A stretch of 64,000 bases of DNA from Iodobacter sp. BJB302 (GTDB lineage: Bacteria > Pseudomonadota > Gammaproteobacteria > Burkholderiales > Chitinibacteraceae): contig NZ_PDZG01000008.1 of the NCBI RefSeq assembly GCF_002735645.1, positions 1-64,000 of the forward strand. Reading direction: 5' to 3'. A program made the position numbers and the translations under genes. Under the pieces are notes generated by a model. That model was not told where the DNA came from. It ran no database searches and saw only the letters and a list, made by a program, of their open reading frames with translations. Below are positions 1-8,819 of the stretch, piece by piece; position 1 is the first letter of the stretch, and every line of letters starts with the position of its first letter.

Positions 1-2
1 CT

Positions 3-89
3 CGGAACTGGAGCTGGCAAGATGAAGTGCAATTGAACCCCGACCGGGCTATTGAGCCTAAAACAAGCGAGGAATTACAGGTCGCTTAA
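3..89 (+). pseudogene. Partial reading frame at window edge, possibly FAD-linked sugar-lactone oxidase fragment
   Basis: An open frame runs in from the window edge and ends at TAA 87-89. Its visible residues (RNWSWQDEVQLNPDR, then AIEPKTSEELQVA) resemble the beginning of FAD-binding sugar-1,4-lactone oxidases, in which an NWS motif is followed by P-x-x-I-x-x-P-x-S-E-x-E-L. In an intact oxidase this lies at the N-terminus and several hundred residues should follow, yet the frame stops here. After the stop the same frame reads IVKTSQLS before another stop. It may be a decayed gene remnant, or simply the C-terminus of an unrelated gene. The assignment is an impression from 28 residues only. Confidence 0.25.
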
Positions 90-221
90 ATCGTAAAAAC
101 ATCTCAACTATCTTGACAATTACCGGGGGTGCCATGCTCAATTTTTTAATATCAATCCTGAGCAAGAACCTTTCAGCCCCTTTGCACTCTGACCACCTCA
201 GATGACTAATTCAGGAATAAT

Positions 222-719
222 ATGCCCGACTTATTAAGTGCAGAAACCGCCTGGTGGGTACTGGCCTGGGTTTTAATGATTTCTGGCCTCCTTGGCACAT
301 TGCTGCCGTTTTTACCCTCTACCCCTTTTATTTTTGGCGGCATGCTGCTGGCTGCTTATTTAGATCAGTTTGCACGTGTAGGCTACGGCTGGCTAACCGT
401 GCTGGGACTGCTGCTGATTCTATCCATGGTGCTGGATTATATTGCCGGGGCATTGGGGGCTAAAAAAGCAGGGGCCAGCCCGGCAGCAGTCTGGGGGGCT
501 TTAATTGGGGGCATTTTAGGGATTTTTGCCGGCCTGCCCGGCCTGCTTTTAGGGCCATTTATTGGTGCCGCTATTGGCGAATTTTGGGCAAGACAAGATG
601 TGCTGCAAGCGGGCAAAGTGGGCATTGCCACCCTTATTGGCATGCTGATTGGCGCGGTTGCCAAAATTGCAATCGGCTTATCCATGTTTGCCGTTTTTGC
701 TTTTGCATGGTGGGTTTAG
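222..719 (+). CDS. DUF456 family small integral membrane protein
   Basis: This is a 165-residue, very hydrophobic protein with about four to five membrane segments (roughly residues 10-50, 55-80, 88-120 and 130-163). The segments are rich in Gly, Ala and Leu, with G-G-I-L-G-I-F-A-G-L-P-G-L-L-L-G-P repeats typical of DUF456. Its length matches the family. No biochemical function is established for DUF456; glycine-zipper-like helices suggest tight packing in the inner membrane. The ATG follows AGGAATAAT at a sensible distance. It stands alone: nothing on the same strand follows for 500 bp, and a terminator hairpin lies at about 859-888. Confidence 0.85.
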   Translation: MPDLLSAETAWWVLAWVLMISGLLGTLLPFLPSTPFIFGGMLLAAYLDQFARVGYGWLTVLGLLLILSMVLDYIAGALGAKKAGASPAAVWGALIGGILGIFAGLPGLLLGPFIGAAIGEFWARQDVLQAGKVGIATLIGMLIGAVAKIAIGLSMFAVFAFAWWV

Positions 720-1263
720 ATCTTTGCCCCGCAGCGTCATTCTACCTTGCTACTTTCATTGCCTTCAGCAACGCTCATTGAGCAAATCACTTTAATCAGA
801 GCGATGTCCGGCCCGATATTCTTTGATTAAATCATCTTCCCCAAATGCTTTTATCCAGAATCCAGCAGCAGATGCTGGATTTTTTTTGCACGAATAAAAT
901 GCAACAGATCAGCTTTTGCCACGGAGATTAAGATTTATTAAATGGCGAAAATGCCAAACACATAATTATTCAGAAAAAATAAGTTATATATTCAAACACT
1001 TTCACAAAGCCATAAAATACCGCCCTGCCCTGTTCATGAAATAAGCATATCACCTACCGTTCGTCGGCAATACAGAAGGGGCTGAGCAGATTATTCTCTC
1101 TGAAATATTACATCTATATGATTAATGATTGTGGCATTTATTAAATATAGGTATATTTATTATTTCGCCAAGCTTTCTTGTTTTATACAAATAATTCTAA
1201 AGTTGTTTATAAGACTTAGCAGCATTGAAAGTATCGCCTAAAGATGTAACCGGAGTGTAGTCA
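720..1263. other. Intergenic stretch without a supported gene
   Basis: AT-rich DNA between the DUF456 gene and the corA region. Apart from the terminator at 859-888 I see no conserved gene, RNA or repeat. Confidence 0.5.
859..888 (+). terminator. Rho-independent terminator
   Basis: A perfect 9-bp stem AATCCAGCA / TGCTGGATT (859-867 and 873-881) with loop GCAGA is followed by a run of T. It lies about 140 bp past the DUF456 gene and probably ends its transcript. Confidence 0.75.
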
Positions 1264-1461
1264 TTGAATCGCCCCAGAGAACACGAATTTTCAGCACTTT
1301 CTTTTTTTAGCATGCAAAGAAAGCAAGACCGCCGCAGCTTGCTTAACCACCGTTTTCCCTGCTGCACCGAAGAAGGGCTGGTGCTGGCGGAGCGCCGGGA
1401 AGGCAAAGAGCGGCGTGCTCAGCCAGCAGATTCAGAACCAGCGTTTGGCCCTGAAATATAG
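1264..1461 (+). CDS. Possible small basic protein, unknown function
   Basis: A 65-residue frame starting with TTG, preceded by GGAG at 7 nt spacing. It is rich in Arg, with D-R-R-S-L and E-R-R-x-G-K-E-R-R motifs of the kind seen in short linker-like segments of bacterial regulators. I recognise no family. Its last 30 bases overlap the 3' end of corA on the opposite strand. The good ribosome binding site favours a real gene; the TTG start and lack of recognisable homology argue against. Confidence 0.3.
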   Translation: MNRPREHEFSALSFFSMQRKQDRRSLLNHRFPCCTEEGLVLAERREGKERRAQPADSEPAFGPEI

Positions 1462-2526
1462 CGTTAAACTCAGGCCAATCACGGCCATGCCGCCCAATAC
1501 GGCAAAGTAGCCCCAACGCCAGTGCAGCTCTGGCATCACTTCAAAATTCATGCCGTAAATGCCTGCAATTAATGTGAGCGGCATGAAGATGGTCGTCAGT
1601 ACAGTAAGCCGGCGCATTTCTATATTCATACGGTTAGATTGCAAAGACATATAGTTGTCTTGCAGTGAATTAACCAGATCGCGCAAGGCTTCACCGCTTT
1701 CAATCATTTGCACCACATGGTCATAAACATCGCGCAAATAGAGCTGTGTTTCATCACGGAAAAAATCTGCTTCATCGCGCTGCAAAGTATTCATCACTTC
1801 CCGCAGCGGCCAAAGGCCCCGTTTTACATATTGCATGGTGCGGCGCAGCGCCTGAATTTCTTGCAGCTGGGCAGGATTAGGGCCACTGGAAATAGCATCG
1901 TCAAGATCTTCGCAACGCTCGCTAAGGGCTTCGAGCACTAAGAAATAGCGATCCACCAGCTTATCCAGCAGGGTATAAACCAGATAATCTGAACCAAACC
2001 GGCGCAGCTGAGACTGGCTGGATTTCAAGCCCTCACGGATTTGATTAAATGTGCCACTTGGCTGCTCCTGAAATGTCAGTACGTAATTACGCCCCAAAAC
2101 AATACTGACATGCTCGCTGCAGATCTCCCCCAGCTCGTTCACACTGACAAGACGCAAACAAATAAACACATAGCCATTAAACACTTCAACTTTGGGTCTT
2201 TGCTCGGTATTGAGAATGTCTTCCAGCACCAAGGGATGTAAACCAAAACGCCGACCGACTACTTTTAGTAAATCAATATTGGCAAGGCCGTGCAGATTAA
2301 GCCAAAGCAAGGGATGGCGAGGCTGATAGTCTTCGCCATCAGTCAAAGAAGTGAAGTGGGTTTCCTGAAACTCTTCAGCACCATGACCATATTCAATCAA
2401 GGTGGCCAGCGTTGGATCGGCATCACGCGGGCCTACATAATGCAGGCTGCCTGGTGCCATGCCAACTTTACTGGCCGTGGGGACTGTTCTTAGCTTACGA
2501 CGAGCTTCATGCCGATGTTTTGCCAT
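1432..2526 (-). CDS. corA: Magnesium/cobalt transporter CorA
   Basis: CorA forms a homopentameric inner-membrane channel for Mg2+ (also Co2+, Ni2+). From the ATG at 2526 the protein has 364 residues: a long soluble N-terminal domain with acidic helices, then two C-terminal membrane helices. The signature GMN motif is at residues 325-327 (YGMNFEVMPE), at the end of the first helix, and the tail ends in basic RAKRWF, as usual for the family. I prefer the ATG at 2526 because GGAGGTGAAC lies just upstream; an in-frame start at 2580 has no such site. The gene begins 37 bp inside the end of ppx, so the two are probably cotranscribed and translationally linked. Confidence 0.95.
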   Translation of the reverse strand: MAKHRHEARRKLRTVPTASKVGMAPGSLHYVGPRDADPTLATLIEYGHGAEEFQETHFTSLTDGEDYQPRHPLLWLNLHGLANIDLLKVVGRRFGLHPLVLEDILNTEQRPKVEVFNGYVFICLRLVSVNELGEICSEHVSIVLGRNYVLTFQEQPSGTFNQIREGLKSSQSQLRRFGSDYLVYTLLDKLVDRYFLVLEALSERCEDLDDAISSGPNPAQLQEIQALRRTMQYVKRGLWPLREVMNTLQRDEADFFRDETQLYLRDVYDHVVQMIESGEALRDLVNSLQDNYMSLQSNRMNIEMRRLTVLTTIFMPLTLIAGIYGMNFEVMPELHWRWGYFAVLGGMAVIGLSLTLYFRAKRWF

Positions 2527-3956
2527 GCGTTCACCTCCTCCGTAAGCGCGTAAGCGGTCAGCGGGTTTGCTTCCAGCCATGCACTGTCCAGTTCTAACAA
2601 AAACTGCTTACTATTAGCTTCACAGCGAAGTAAAGGCAGATCGATATCGGTACGTGAGCGGCAAAAAATCGTCGCCAGCCTCAGCGCCAAAATAGCCGAC
2701 CATTCCACCAGATCGATCATATCGTCACCCAGCTTACCCAAGCCGCCCCGATGCGCCAGCACAAGCCGCGCCAGCAGTGCCTGCTCGCGCTTGGAAAACC
2801 CTGGCATATCCGCATGCAGCAATATATAGGCAGAATGTTTGTGATAGCTGGCATGAGCAATAGAGCGCCCTACTTCATGCAAAGCAGCGGCCATATTCAA
2901 ACGATGCGCCCCTATGGCATCATCAGCCACCATACGGGTAAATAATTTACCCGCCAGTATGGCTACCCGTTCTGCCTGATAAGGGTCTACATGATAGCGG
3001 CGCTGAAACTGTTCCACCGAGCGATGACGAATATCATGCTCGGATTGTCGCCCGACTAAATCATATAAAACGCCATCACGCAGCGCACCAAAAGTCACGC
3101 CCATACGCTCTACGGCAAGCATATCGAACACGGCCATCATAATGGCAAAGCCCCCAAGCAATACCGGGCGGCGATCAGCCCGCAGGCCGTTGAGCTGTAC
3201 TTTATCCACATGCCCTGCTGCCAGAATATGCTGGCGCAGCTTATCCATCCCCTCGCGGGTGATGCCCAGCGCAGAAAAATCATTCAGCTCTAAAATATCA
3301 GCAATCGAACGGGCGGTTCCGGATGTACCCACCGCACGCTGCCATTGCTCATGATTAAAATCCGGCACCAGTGAAAGCAACATACCGCGCGCTGCAAGCT
3401 CGGCTTCAGCCAGACGTTCTGAAGTAATCACGCCATCAGGAAAAAAACGTAAGCTCCAGCTCACACAACCCATCGGCACGCTTTCAGTACGAAAAATTCT
3501 GAAGTGGCTGCCGGTAATCAGCTCAGTAGAGCCTCCGCCAATATCCACAACCAAACGCTTGTCACGGGTAGCTGGCAGGCTGTGCGCTGCACCGATATAA
3601 ATCAGCCGCGCCTCTTCCCGCCCTGCAATCACCTCAATAGGAAAGCCCAGAGCGGCTTCGGCCTGAGGCAGAAAAACGCTGGCATTTTTTGCAACGCGAA
3701 ATGTATTGGTCGCCACCGCGCGCACACATTCCACGGGCAAGCCGCGCAAACGTTCACCAAAACGCGATAATGCTTCAATCGCCTGTTGCTGCGCTTCTGG
3801 CGTAAGCGAGCCTGAGGCATCCAGACCAGCCCCCAGCCTTACGGTCTCTTTCAAGGAATCCAGGGGAAACAGTGCACCTTCAACCACGCGGGCAATTTGT
3901 AAGCGAAAACTGTTTGAACCAAGGTCGACTGCGGCAATGATAGGATAATCAGGCAT
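2490..3956 (-). CDS. ppx: Exopolyphosphatase Ppx/GppA family
   Basis: Ppx removes terminal phosphates from inorganic polyphosphate (or from pppGpp in GppA-type members). The 488-residue protein has the ASKHA-fold phosphate loops: DLGSNSFRL at residues 11-19 and DIGGGSTEL near residue 140. A C-terminal HD-like helical region follows, with H-E-V-G-R and A-H-R-G-G. This is the normal length for long Ppx proteins. ATG 3956 is chosen; a TTG four codons upstream is less likely. The gene lies next to phoU on the same strand, so the area concerns phosphate homeostasis, although a strong terminator (4035-4073) separates them. corA overlaps its 3' end. Ppx and GppA activities cannot be distinguished by eye. 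Confidence 0.93.
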   Translation of the reverse strand: MPDYPIIAAVDLGSNSFRLQIARVVEGALFPLDSLKETVRLGAGLDASGSLTPEAQQQAIEALSRFGERLRGLPVECVRAVATNTFRVAKNASVFLPQAEAALGFPIEVIAGREEARLIYIGAAHSLPATRDKRLVVDIGGGSTELITGSHFRIFRTESVPMGCVSWSLRFFPDGVITSERLAEAELAARGMLLSLVPDFNHEQWQRAVGTSGTARSIADILELNDFSALGITREGMDKLRQHILAAGHVDKVQLNGLRADRRPVLLGGFAIMMAVFDMLAVERMGVTFGALRDGVLYDLVGRQSEHDIRHRSVEQFQRRYHVDPYQAERVAILAGKLFTRMVADDAIGAHRLNMAAALHEVGRSIAHASYHKHSAYILLHADMPGFSKREQALLARLVLAHRGGLGKLGDDMIDLVEWSAILALRLATIFCRSRTDIDLPLLRCEANSKQFLLELDSAWLEANPLTAYALTEEVNAWQNIGMKLVVS

Positions 3957-4034
3957 ATATGGCTTCAAGATGAGAGCATGGGCGTTAAGATAACGTGCGC
4001 CCGCCTTGCTGGCAAACAGGAAAATCCCCAGATG

Positions 4035-4073
4035 ATAAAAAGGGCAAAGGCGGTTTGTGCCGCCTTTGCCCTT
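4035..4073 (-). terminator. Strong intrinsic terminator after phoU
   Basis: A perfect 14-bp stem (4040-4053 with 4060-4073, core GGGCAAAGGCGG) with a 6-nt loop. On the minus strand the stem is followed by TTTTATC. It ends the phoU transcript before ppx, which therefore probably has its own promoter in 3957-4034. Confidence 0.85.
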
Positions 4074-4103
4074 AAACTGCTAAAAATTTCATTTTAAAGA
4101 GTC

Positions 4104-4805
4104 TTAGCCTAAAGCGACGCGATCGACTTCTTCCTGGTTTTTATGACGAACATCCTGTCCTTTAACCAGATAAATCACCTGCTCGGCAATGCTCACGGCC
4201 AAATCACCAATACGCTCAATTGCTTTTGCAATCCATTGAATTTCAAGGGTAATTGTAATTGCGCGAGGGTCTTCCATCATTACCGTAATCAATTGACGCT
4301 GCAATGCGCGATATTCGTCATCAAGGCGCTCATCTGCACGTTTTACATCGGTTGCGGTTACGGCATCCATACGGGCAAATGCATCTAATGCGCGGGACAA
4401 CATATCCAGAGCATGCTCTGCAATATGATTTAATTCATTAAAACGTGGCACTTGCAAACGGCCTGCTTCATAAATGTTTTTAGCCCGCTTGCAAATACGC
4501 GTTGCTTTATCGCCAATTCTTTCCAGGTCTTCAACCGCTTTAATCACGGTCATCACCATGCGTAAATCAGAAGCCGCAGGCTGACGGCGTGCAATCATAT
4601 GAATACACATATCATCAAGCAATACATGCATTTCATTGACGCGATTTTCTTCTTCCAGCACATGATTAATTGTGCCCATATCGCCAGAAGCCAAAGCCTG
4701 CATAGACTGGCGTACTTGCTCTTCCACCAGACCAGCCATCCCCATCACCTGGGAGCGAATTTCTTCCAGCTCAGCATCAAATTGTTTTGAAATGTGTTCA
4801 GACAT
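4104..4805 (-). CDS. phoU: Phosphate transport system regulator PhoU
   Basis: PhoU links the PstSCAB phosphate importer to the PhoR/PhoB two-component system, repressing the Pho regulon when phosphate is plentiful. The 233-residue protein consists of two tandem three-helix PhoU domains. The acidic metal-binding segments are visible, such as AVEDLERIGDKATRI near residues 90-105 and the second copy IAKAIERIGDLAVSIAEQVIYL near residues 190-210. The length is normal. No pst genes are in the window, so phoU is detached from its transporter here. It is followed by its own terminator. Confidence 0.96.
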   Translation of the reverse strand: MSEHISKQFDAELEEIRSQVMGMAGLVEEQVRQSMQALASGDMGTINHVLEEENRVNEMHVLLDDMCIHMIARRQPAASDLRMVMTVIKAVEDLERIGDKATRICKRAKNIYEAGRLQVPRFNELNHIAEHALDMLSRALDAFARMDAVTATDVKRADERLDDEYRALQRQLITVMMEDPRAITITLEIQWIAKAIERIGDLAVSIAEQVIYLVKGQDVRHKNQEEVDRVALG

Positions 4806-4900
4806 CAGAGAAATGCTCCTGCAGTATATAGATTACAAAATAGCACAAGTATATGACTATTTTATTGCAAGTATTTTGGAAATGGCTGGCGATACCGTAT

Positions 4901-5557
4901 TTACTTCAGTGTTTGCACACCCTTGCTGGTGCCTAATAACAAAACATCTGCACGGCGGTGTGCAAATAAGCCATTAGTAACCACGCCTACAATCTCATTA
5001 ATCTGGCTTTCTAATTTATTGGCTTCACTAATTTGTAGCCCATGCACATCTAAAATGATATTGCCATTATCTGTAATCACCCCTTCGCGATAAGCAGGAT
5101 GACCGCCTAGTTTAACCAATTGCCTTGCCACATAAGAGCGCGCCATTGGAATCACTTCAACTGGTAAAGGGAATTTACCCAGCACATCTACCAGTTTGCT
5201 TTCATCGGCAATACAAATAAACTGCTCTGCTACCGCAGCCACAATTTTTTCACGCGTTAATGCGGCACCACCGCCTTTAATCATTTGCAATTGGCGGTTA
5301 ATTTCATCCGCGCCATCCACATAAACAGGTAAATGATCAACCGCATTTAACTCAAACACCGGAATACCATGCGATTTTAATCGGGCCACACTGGCTTCCG
5401 ACGAAGAAACTGCCCCTTGAATACGGCCTTTTATTGTGGCTAATGCATCGATAAAACAATTAGCAGTCGAGCCTGTGCCTACGCCCACAATACAATTGTC
5501 TGGCACATAATCAAGTGCTGCGCGGCCTACGGCTTGTTTCAATTCATCTTGATTCAT
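4901..5557 (-). CDS. rpiA: Ribose-5-phosphate isomerase A
   Basis: RpiA interconverts ribose 5-phosphate and ribulose 5-phosphate in the non-oxidative pentose phosphate pathway (cytoplasm). It has 218 residues, the normal length. The substrate loop [15 protein letters not shown] is near residues 25-40, followed by SSEAS, the YVDGADEIN active-site segment near residue 80, and [15 protein letters not shown] near residue 95. These match RpiA rather than RpiB. It is a separate gene, 95 bp upstream of phoU on the same strand. Confidence 0.97.
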   Translation of the reverse strand: MNQDELKQAVGRAALDYVPDNCIVGVGTGSTANCFIDALATIKGRIQGAVSSSEASVARLKSHGIPVFELNAVDHLPVYVDGADEINRQLQMIKGGGAALTREKIVAAVAEQFICIADESKLVDVLGKFPLPVEVIPMARSYVARQLVKLGGHPAYREGVITDNGNIILDVHGLQISEANKLESQINEIVGVVTNGLFAHRRADVLLLGTSKGVQTLK

Positions 5558-5630
5558 TATTGATTCCCAGTTTGGTCATAAATGATTAAATCTATTGTAG
5601 CCCGGTAAAAAAACAGGCATTTGTGCCGTA

Positions 5631-6233
5631 TCAAGGCAGCGTAGCCAAATAATGACGAATTCCTGAAAGCAGCATTTCTACCGCAATCGCCGTTAAGATC
5701 AGCCCCATTAAACGCTCAAATGCCGTGGTGACACGCTCACCCAGCAATAGACTGATTTTTTCAGAAAAAGCCAGCGTCAGCCCACAAACTAACATGGTCA
5801 GCGCCAAAGCGCCTATCCACTCCCAAAGCCTGGCAGGCTCGCGCGATACCAGTAGTAAAACAGTCGCCAGCGCAGAAGGCCCGGCCAGCAGGGGAATTGC
5901 CAGCGGCACAATAAAAGGCTCGCCCTCGGCCGCATCACCAAATACGCCCTCCGGGTGAGGAAAAACCATCCGCAAGGCAATCAAAAACAAGATCACCCCG
6001 CCAGCAATGCCTAAAGATGTTTCTGAAAGATGCATCAATTGCAAAAACTGCTGCCCGAACAGCATAAAAATCACCAGCACACAAAAAGCCACCGAAACCT
6101 CGCGCAAAATCATGCGGGTACGGCGCGCTTTGGGCACTTGTTTTAGCAAAGATACAAATAAAGGGATGCCGCCAAGTGGATCAGTCACAAGGAGCAAAAG
6201 AATAAAAGCCGAAGCAAAAGAAGAAGTTTCCAT
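5631..6233 (-). CDS. MarC family inner-membrane protein
   Basis: A 200-residue protein with six predicted membrane helices and the UPF0056/MarC signature: LLLLVTDPLGGIPLFVSLLK near the N-terminus and a second half with PLAIPLLAGPSALATVLLL. MarC proteins were once linked to multiple antibiotic resistance, but that link was withdrawn and the transport substrate is unknown. I use the Met at 6233 (METSSFASAF). An upstream in-frame start at 6320 would add 29 residues unlike the family. The gene is 73 bp downstream of the rpiA start region on the same strand but is probably transcribed independently. Confidence 0.88.
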   Translation of the reverse strand: METSSFASAFILLLLVTDPLGGIPLFVSLLKQVPKARRTRMILREVSVAFCVLVIFMLFGQQFLQLMHLSETSLGIAGGVILFLIALRMVFPHPEGVFGDAAEGEPFIVPLAIPLLAGPSALATVLLLVSREPARLWEWIGALALTMLVCGLTLAFSEKISLLLGERVTTAFERLMGLILTAIAVEMLLSGIRHYLATLP

Positions 6234-6397
6234 AGACCCGATTCTAACGCGTACAGCATTAAAAACCCATTGGGAAAAACAGGGTGTTAAGCCGCTGAGT
6301 ATCCGCAAACCAGCGCGCATCCATTAGTCGGCCCAGCCTGCATAACAAACAGTGACAGACCATAGTAGACAAAGCAAAGCAGCATTCAATACTCAGC

Positions 6398-6409
6398 TGA
6401 TATAAATCA
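6398..6409. promoter_or_regulatory. FNR/CRP-like half-site palindrome upstream of the globin
   Basis: TGAT-ATAA-ATCA matches the core TGAT-N4-ATCA of FNR/ANR sites, 40 bp before the globin start codon. Oxygen-regulated globin promoters of the Vitreoscilla type are known to use FNR. The outer bases (C and T) do not match, and the position leaves no room for a class II promoter, so this is only a candidate. Confidence 0.3.
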
Positions 6410-6448
6410 TCAGTAAAACTCGCCTTTTACTTACAAAGGAGCATTACC

Positions 6449-6868
6449 ATGCCTTTAAGCGACAAAGATATTTCTCTTGTGAAAGAAACACTGGCCCTGG
6501 TTCTACCTATTGCAGACACGGCTGCAGAAATGTTTTATCAGCACCTGTTTGAAATCGCTCCCGAAGTAAAACCCCTTTTTAAAGGTGATATCAAAAAACA
6601 AGGTGCCATGCTGATGACCAGTATCAAACTGGCTGTCGATAATATTAATAAACCGGAAATCTTACTGCCTGCCATACAAAAACTGGGCGAGCGCCATGCT
6701 CATTATCACGTACAGGAAGAGCACTACACCACGGTAGGGCAAGCGCTGCTCTGGACACTAGAACAGGGACTAGCCGATGCATTTACCAGCGATGTGAAAA
6801 GCGCATGGGCAGCAACCTATACCACTCTGGCCTGTGAAATGATCAAAGCACAGCGTGGCACTGCATAA
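6449..6868 (+). CDS. Single-domain globin, Vitreoscilla haemoglobin type
   Basis: A 139-residue haem protein that binds O2 and probably helps in oxygen supply or NO detoxification. Expected globin positions are present: Tyr30 (B10), Phe44 (CD1), Gln51 (E7 region), the proximal His83 in KLGERHAHYHV, and the following HYTTVGQALLWTL segment that matches the flavohaemoglobin and Vitreoscilla globin family. There is no FAD/NAD reductase domain, so it is the single-domain form. AAAGGAGC precedes the ATG at 8 nt. It is monocistronic, and an FNR-like palindrome lies upstream. Confidence 0.9.
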   Translation: MPLSDKDISLVKETLALVLPIADTAAEMFYQHLFEIAPEVKPLFKGDIKKQGAMLMTSIKLAVDNINKPEILLPAIQKLGERHAHYHVQEEHYTTVGQALLWTLEQGLADAFTSDVKSAWAATYTTLACEMIKAQRGTA

Positions 6869-7020
6869 TAGGTAAACAGCCAATGACGCACCCATGCCAT
6901 GCAAATATATTTAAGGTAAGTGTAATTATTTGCAAATAAGCTCATGTAGAATACTTTCTGAAATACAAGCTAAAACTTAAAACAATATTTCAAAAAACCA
7001 TACATGAGTAGAGTGAAACC

Positions 7021-8502
7021 ATGCTTTTCAACCCAACAACCGTTTTAAAACAAAGCCTGAAATACAGTTATCTTGTTCTGATTTGTGCATTAAGTGCCTG
7101 TGGCGGCTCTGAAGAAGACAGCAGCCCAGGCGCAGTTTTAAGCTCCAGCGCTTACAAGGATATGTGTGCCAGCCCAAGAACAGGATCAGATCCCTATAAT
7201 AATTACCGTGCCTACCCAGACCGGCAGGGTAGTTTAAAAGATGAAAAAAACTGGTTGCGGGCATGGGTGGATGAAACCTATCTCTGGTACAGAGAAGTTC
7301 CAAAAAACTTAAACCCGGATAACTACGCTAGTGCCGCAGATTATTTTGCCGATTTAAAAACCCCTTTAATCACGGCCTCCGGTAAAGAAAAAGATCACTT
7401 TCACTTTACAGAAAATACTGCTGAATACAATAAACAAAGCCAGTCCGGGCTGGAGCTTGGCTATGGTATGGCCTATTCCTTTGTTTCTACAGATGTTCCG
7501 CGCAGATTAGTGGTTGCCTATGTGGAGCCCAATTCGCTGGCAGAAGTTGCAGGCATCAGCCGTGGAATGGAAATCGAAAGCGTGGATAACTATGATTTAC
7601 GCACAAGTAATAATACTGATGCACTTAATTCAGGGCTGTTTCCAACGATTGCCAATCAACGCCACCAGTTTGTATTCAAAGATTTAAATGGTAAAAAACT
7701 CAATAAATCATTAACGGCACTCGAAGTTCAGACAACACCTGTGCAAAATGTAAAAAGCTTCCTTAGTGCTAATAGAAAAGTGGGTTATTTAACATTTAAC
7801 AGCCATAACGCTATTTCAGAAAAACAATTAATCAATGCCGTTACTCAATTAAAAAACGATAATGTATCTGATTTAATTCTGGATTTACGTTATAACGGTG
7901 GCGGTGCGCTTTATATTGCTGACGAGTTAAGCTATATGATCGCCGGGCCAGCGCAAACGCTGGGCAAGACTTTTTTTAAATTAAAATATAACGATAAAAC
8001 GCCGGTTGATCCCAATAACACATGGCCTTTTTATTCAACCTCCTACTCTTCCGGTGCATTATTGCCCACGCTTAATTTAAAGCAAGTCACCATCCTGGCT
8101 GGCAGCGGCACTTGCTCGGCCAGCGAAGCCATTATTAACGGCCTGCGTGGCGCGGATGTAAAAGTCAATTTAATTGGCGGGCAAACCTGCGGTAAGCCCT
8201 ATGGATTTATCCCTCAGGATAACTGCGGCACCACTTACTTTACCGTGCAATTTCAGGGTGAAAATCATAAAGGCTTTGGCGATTATGCCGATGGCTTCAG
8301 CCCGACATGTAAGGTGGATGAAGATTTTAAGACCGCGCTGGGCGATAAGAACGAACGCCTTATTTCTGCCGCACTCAGCTACAACGCCACAGGCCAATGC
8401 CCGGCAAACGGGCAGACTTTGGGGCAGTCACGCAGCGAAAGCAGCACACCATTACGCCCAGCCTTGCGGGAAATCATGACACTGGAGAAAGCCAGACGAT
8501 GA
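7021..8502 (+). CDS. S41 family serine peptidase, lipoprotein
   Basis: A 493-residue C-terminal-processing-type peptidase. The N-terminus is a lipoprotein signal with lipobox L-S-A-C (Cys27), so the enzyme should be anchored to a membrane facing the periplasm or the surface. An N-terminal S41 helper region (WLRAWVDETYLWYREV near residue 80) and a PDZ-like stretch (about residues 150-235) come before the protease core. The core has DLILDLRYNGGGAL near residue 285, the nucleophile region GSGTCSASEA (Ser366 or Ser368) and Lys392 in QTCGKPYGF, which fit the Ser-Lys dyad. Several extra cysteines suggest disulfides. The last codons overlap the next gene (ATGA). Confidence 0.88.
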   Translation: MLFNPTTVLKQSLKYSYLVLICALSACGGSEEDSSPGAVLSSSAYKDMCASPRTGSDPYNNYRAYPDRQGSLKDEKNWLRAWVDETYLWYREVPKNLNPDNYASAADYFADLKTPLITASGKEKDHFHFTENTAEYNKQSQSGLELGYGMAYSFVSTDVPRRLVVAYVEPNSLAEVAGISRGMEIESVDNYDLRTSNNTDALNSGLFPTIANQRHQFVFKDLNGKKLNKSLTALEVQTTPVQNVKSFLSANRKVGYLTFNSHNAISEKQLINAVTQLKNDNVSDLILDLRYNGGGALYIADELSYMIAGPAQTLGKTFFKLKYNDKTPVDPNNTWPFYSTSYSSGALLPTLNLKQVTILAGSGTCSASEAIINGLRGADVKVNLIGGQTCGKPYGFIPQDNCGTTYFTVQFQGENHKGFGDYADGFSPTCKVDEDFKTALGDKNERLISAALSYNATGQCPANGQTLGQSRSESSTPLRPALREIMTLEKARR

Positions 8503-8819
8503 AACGCCTCTCCCTCTGCCTGCTTTTAAGCGGCTGTCAGGCGTTTGCCCAAACGCCCATTGACGCTGTTTTGCAAAAACCAAGCGAAGAAATACCCCGC
8601 ACCGTGGCCCGGATGCTGGGTATTTCTGAAGTGACGCTGGCAAAGAATGCCTTGATGGACGACAGCCAGCTGCTGATCGAACGCTCGAAACAGCAAGGTT
8701 TAAGCCTAGAAAAACCAGAAGTCTTCAGGCTGAGCCTGCTTGGCAAAAACTGCTGGTTGGAGAGGGTAAGCACAGGGGAGAAACGGGAGTTGAAAGAGGC
8801 ATTGTGTAAGGCGAAGTAA
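8499..8819 (+). CDS. Small secreted protein coupled to the S41 peptidase
   Basis: A 106-residue protein starting in the ATGA overlap with the peptidase gene, so the two are translationally coupled. It has a short Sec signal (MKRLSLCLLLSGCQAFA, predicted cut after Ala17). An L-S-G-C lipobox-like string is present, but the hydrophobic stretch before it is short for a lipoprotein. The mature part is helical and has two cysteines (GKNCWLERV and KEALCKAK). I recognise no family. Given the coupling it could be an inhibitor, chaperone or substrate of the peptidase; this is inference from position only. Confidence 0.65.
   Translation: MKRLSLCLLLSGCQAFAQTPIDAVLQKPSEEIPRTVARMLGISEVTLAKNALMDDSQLLIERSKQQGLSLEKPEVFRLSLLGKNCWLERVSTGEKRELKEALCKAK

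Noticed and set aside
6397-6410. Class II FNR-activated promoter for the globin
   Set aside because: The site would place the transcription start about 4 nt before the ATG, downstream of the ribosome binding site; kept only as a weak regulatory candidate.
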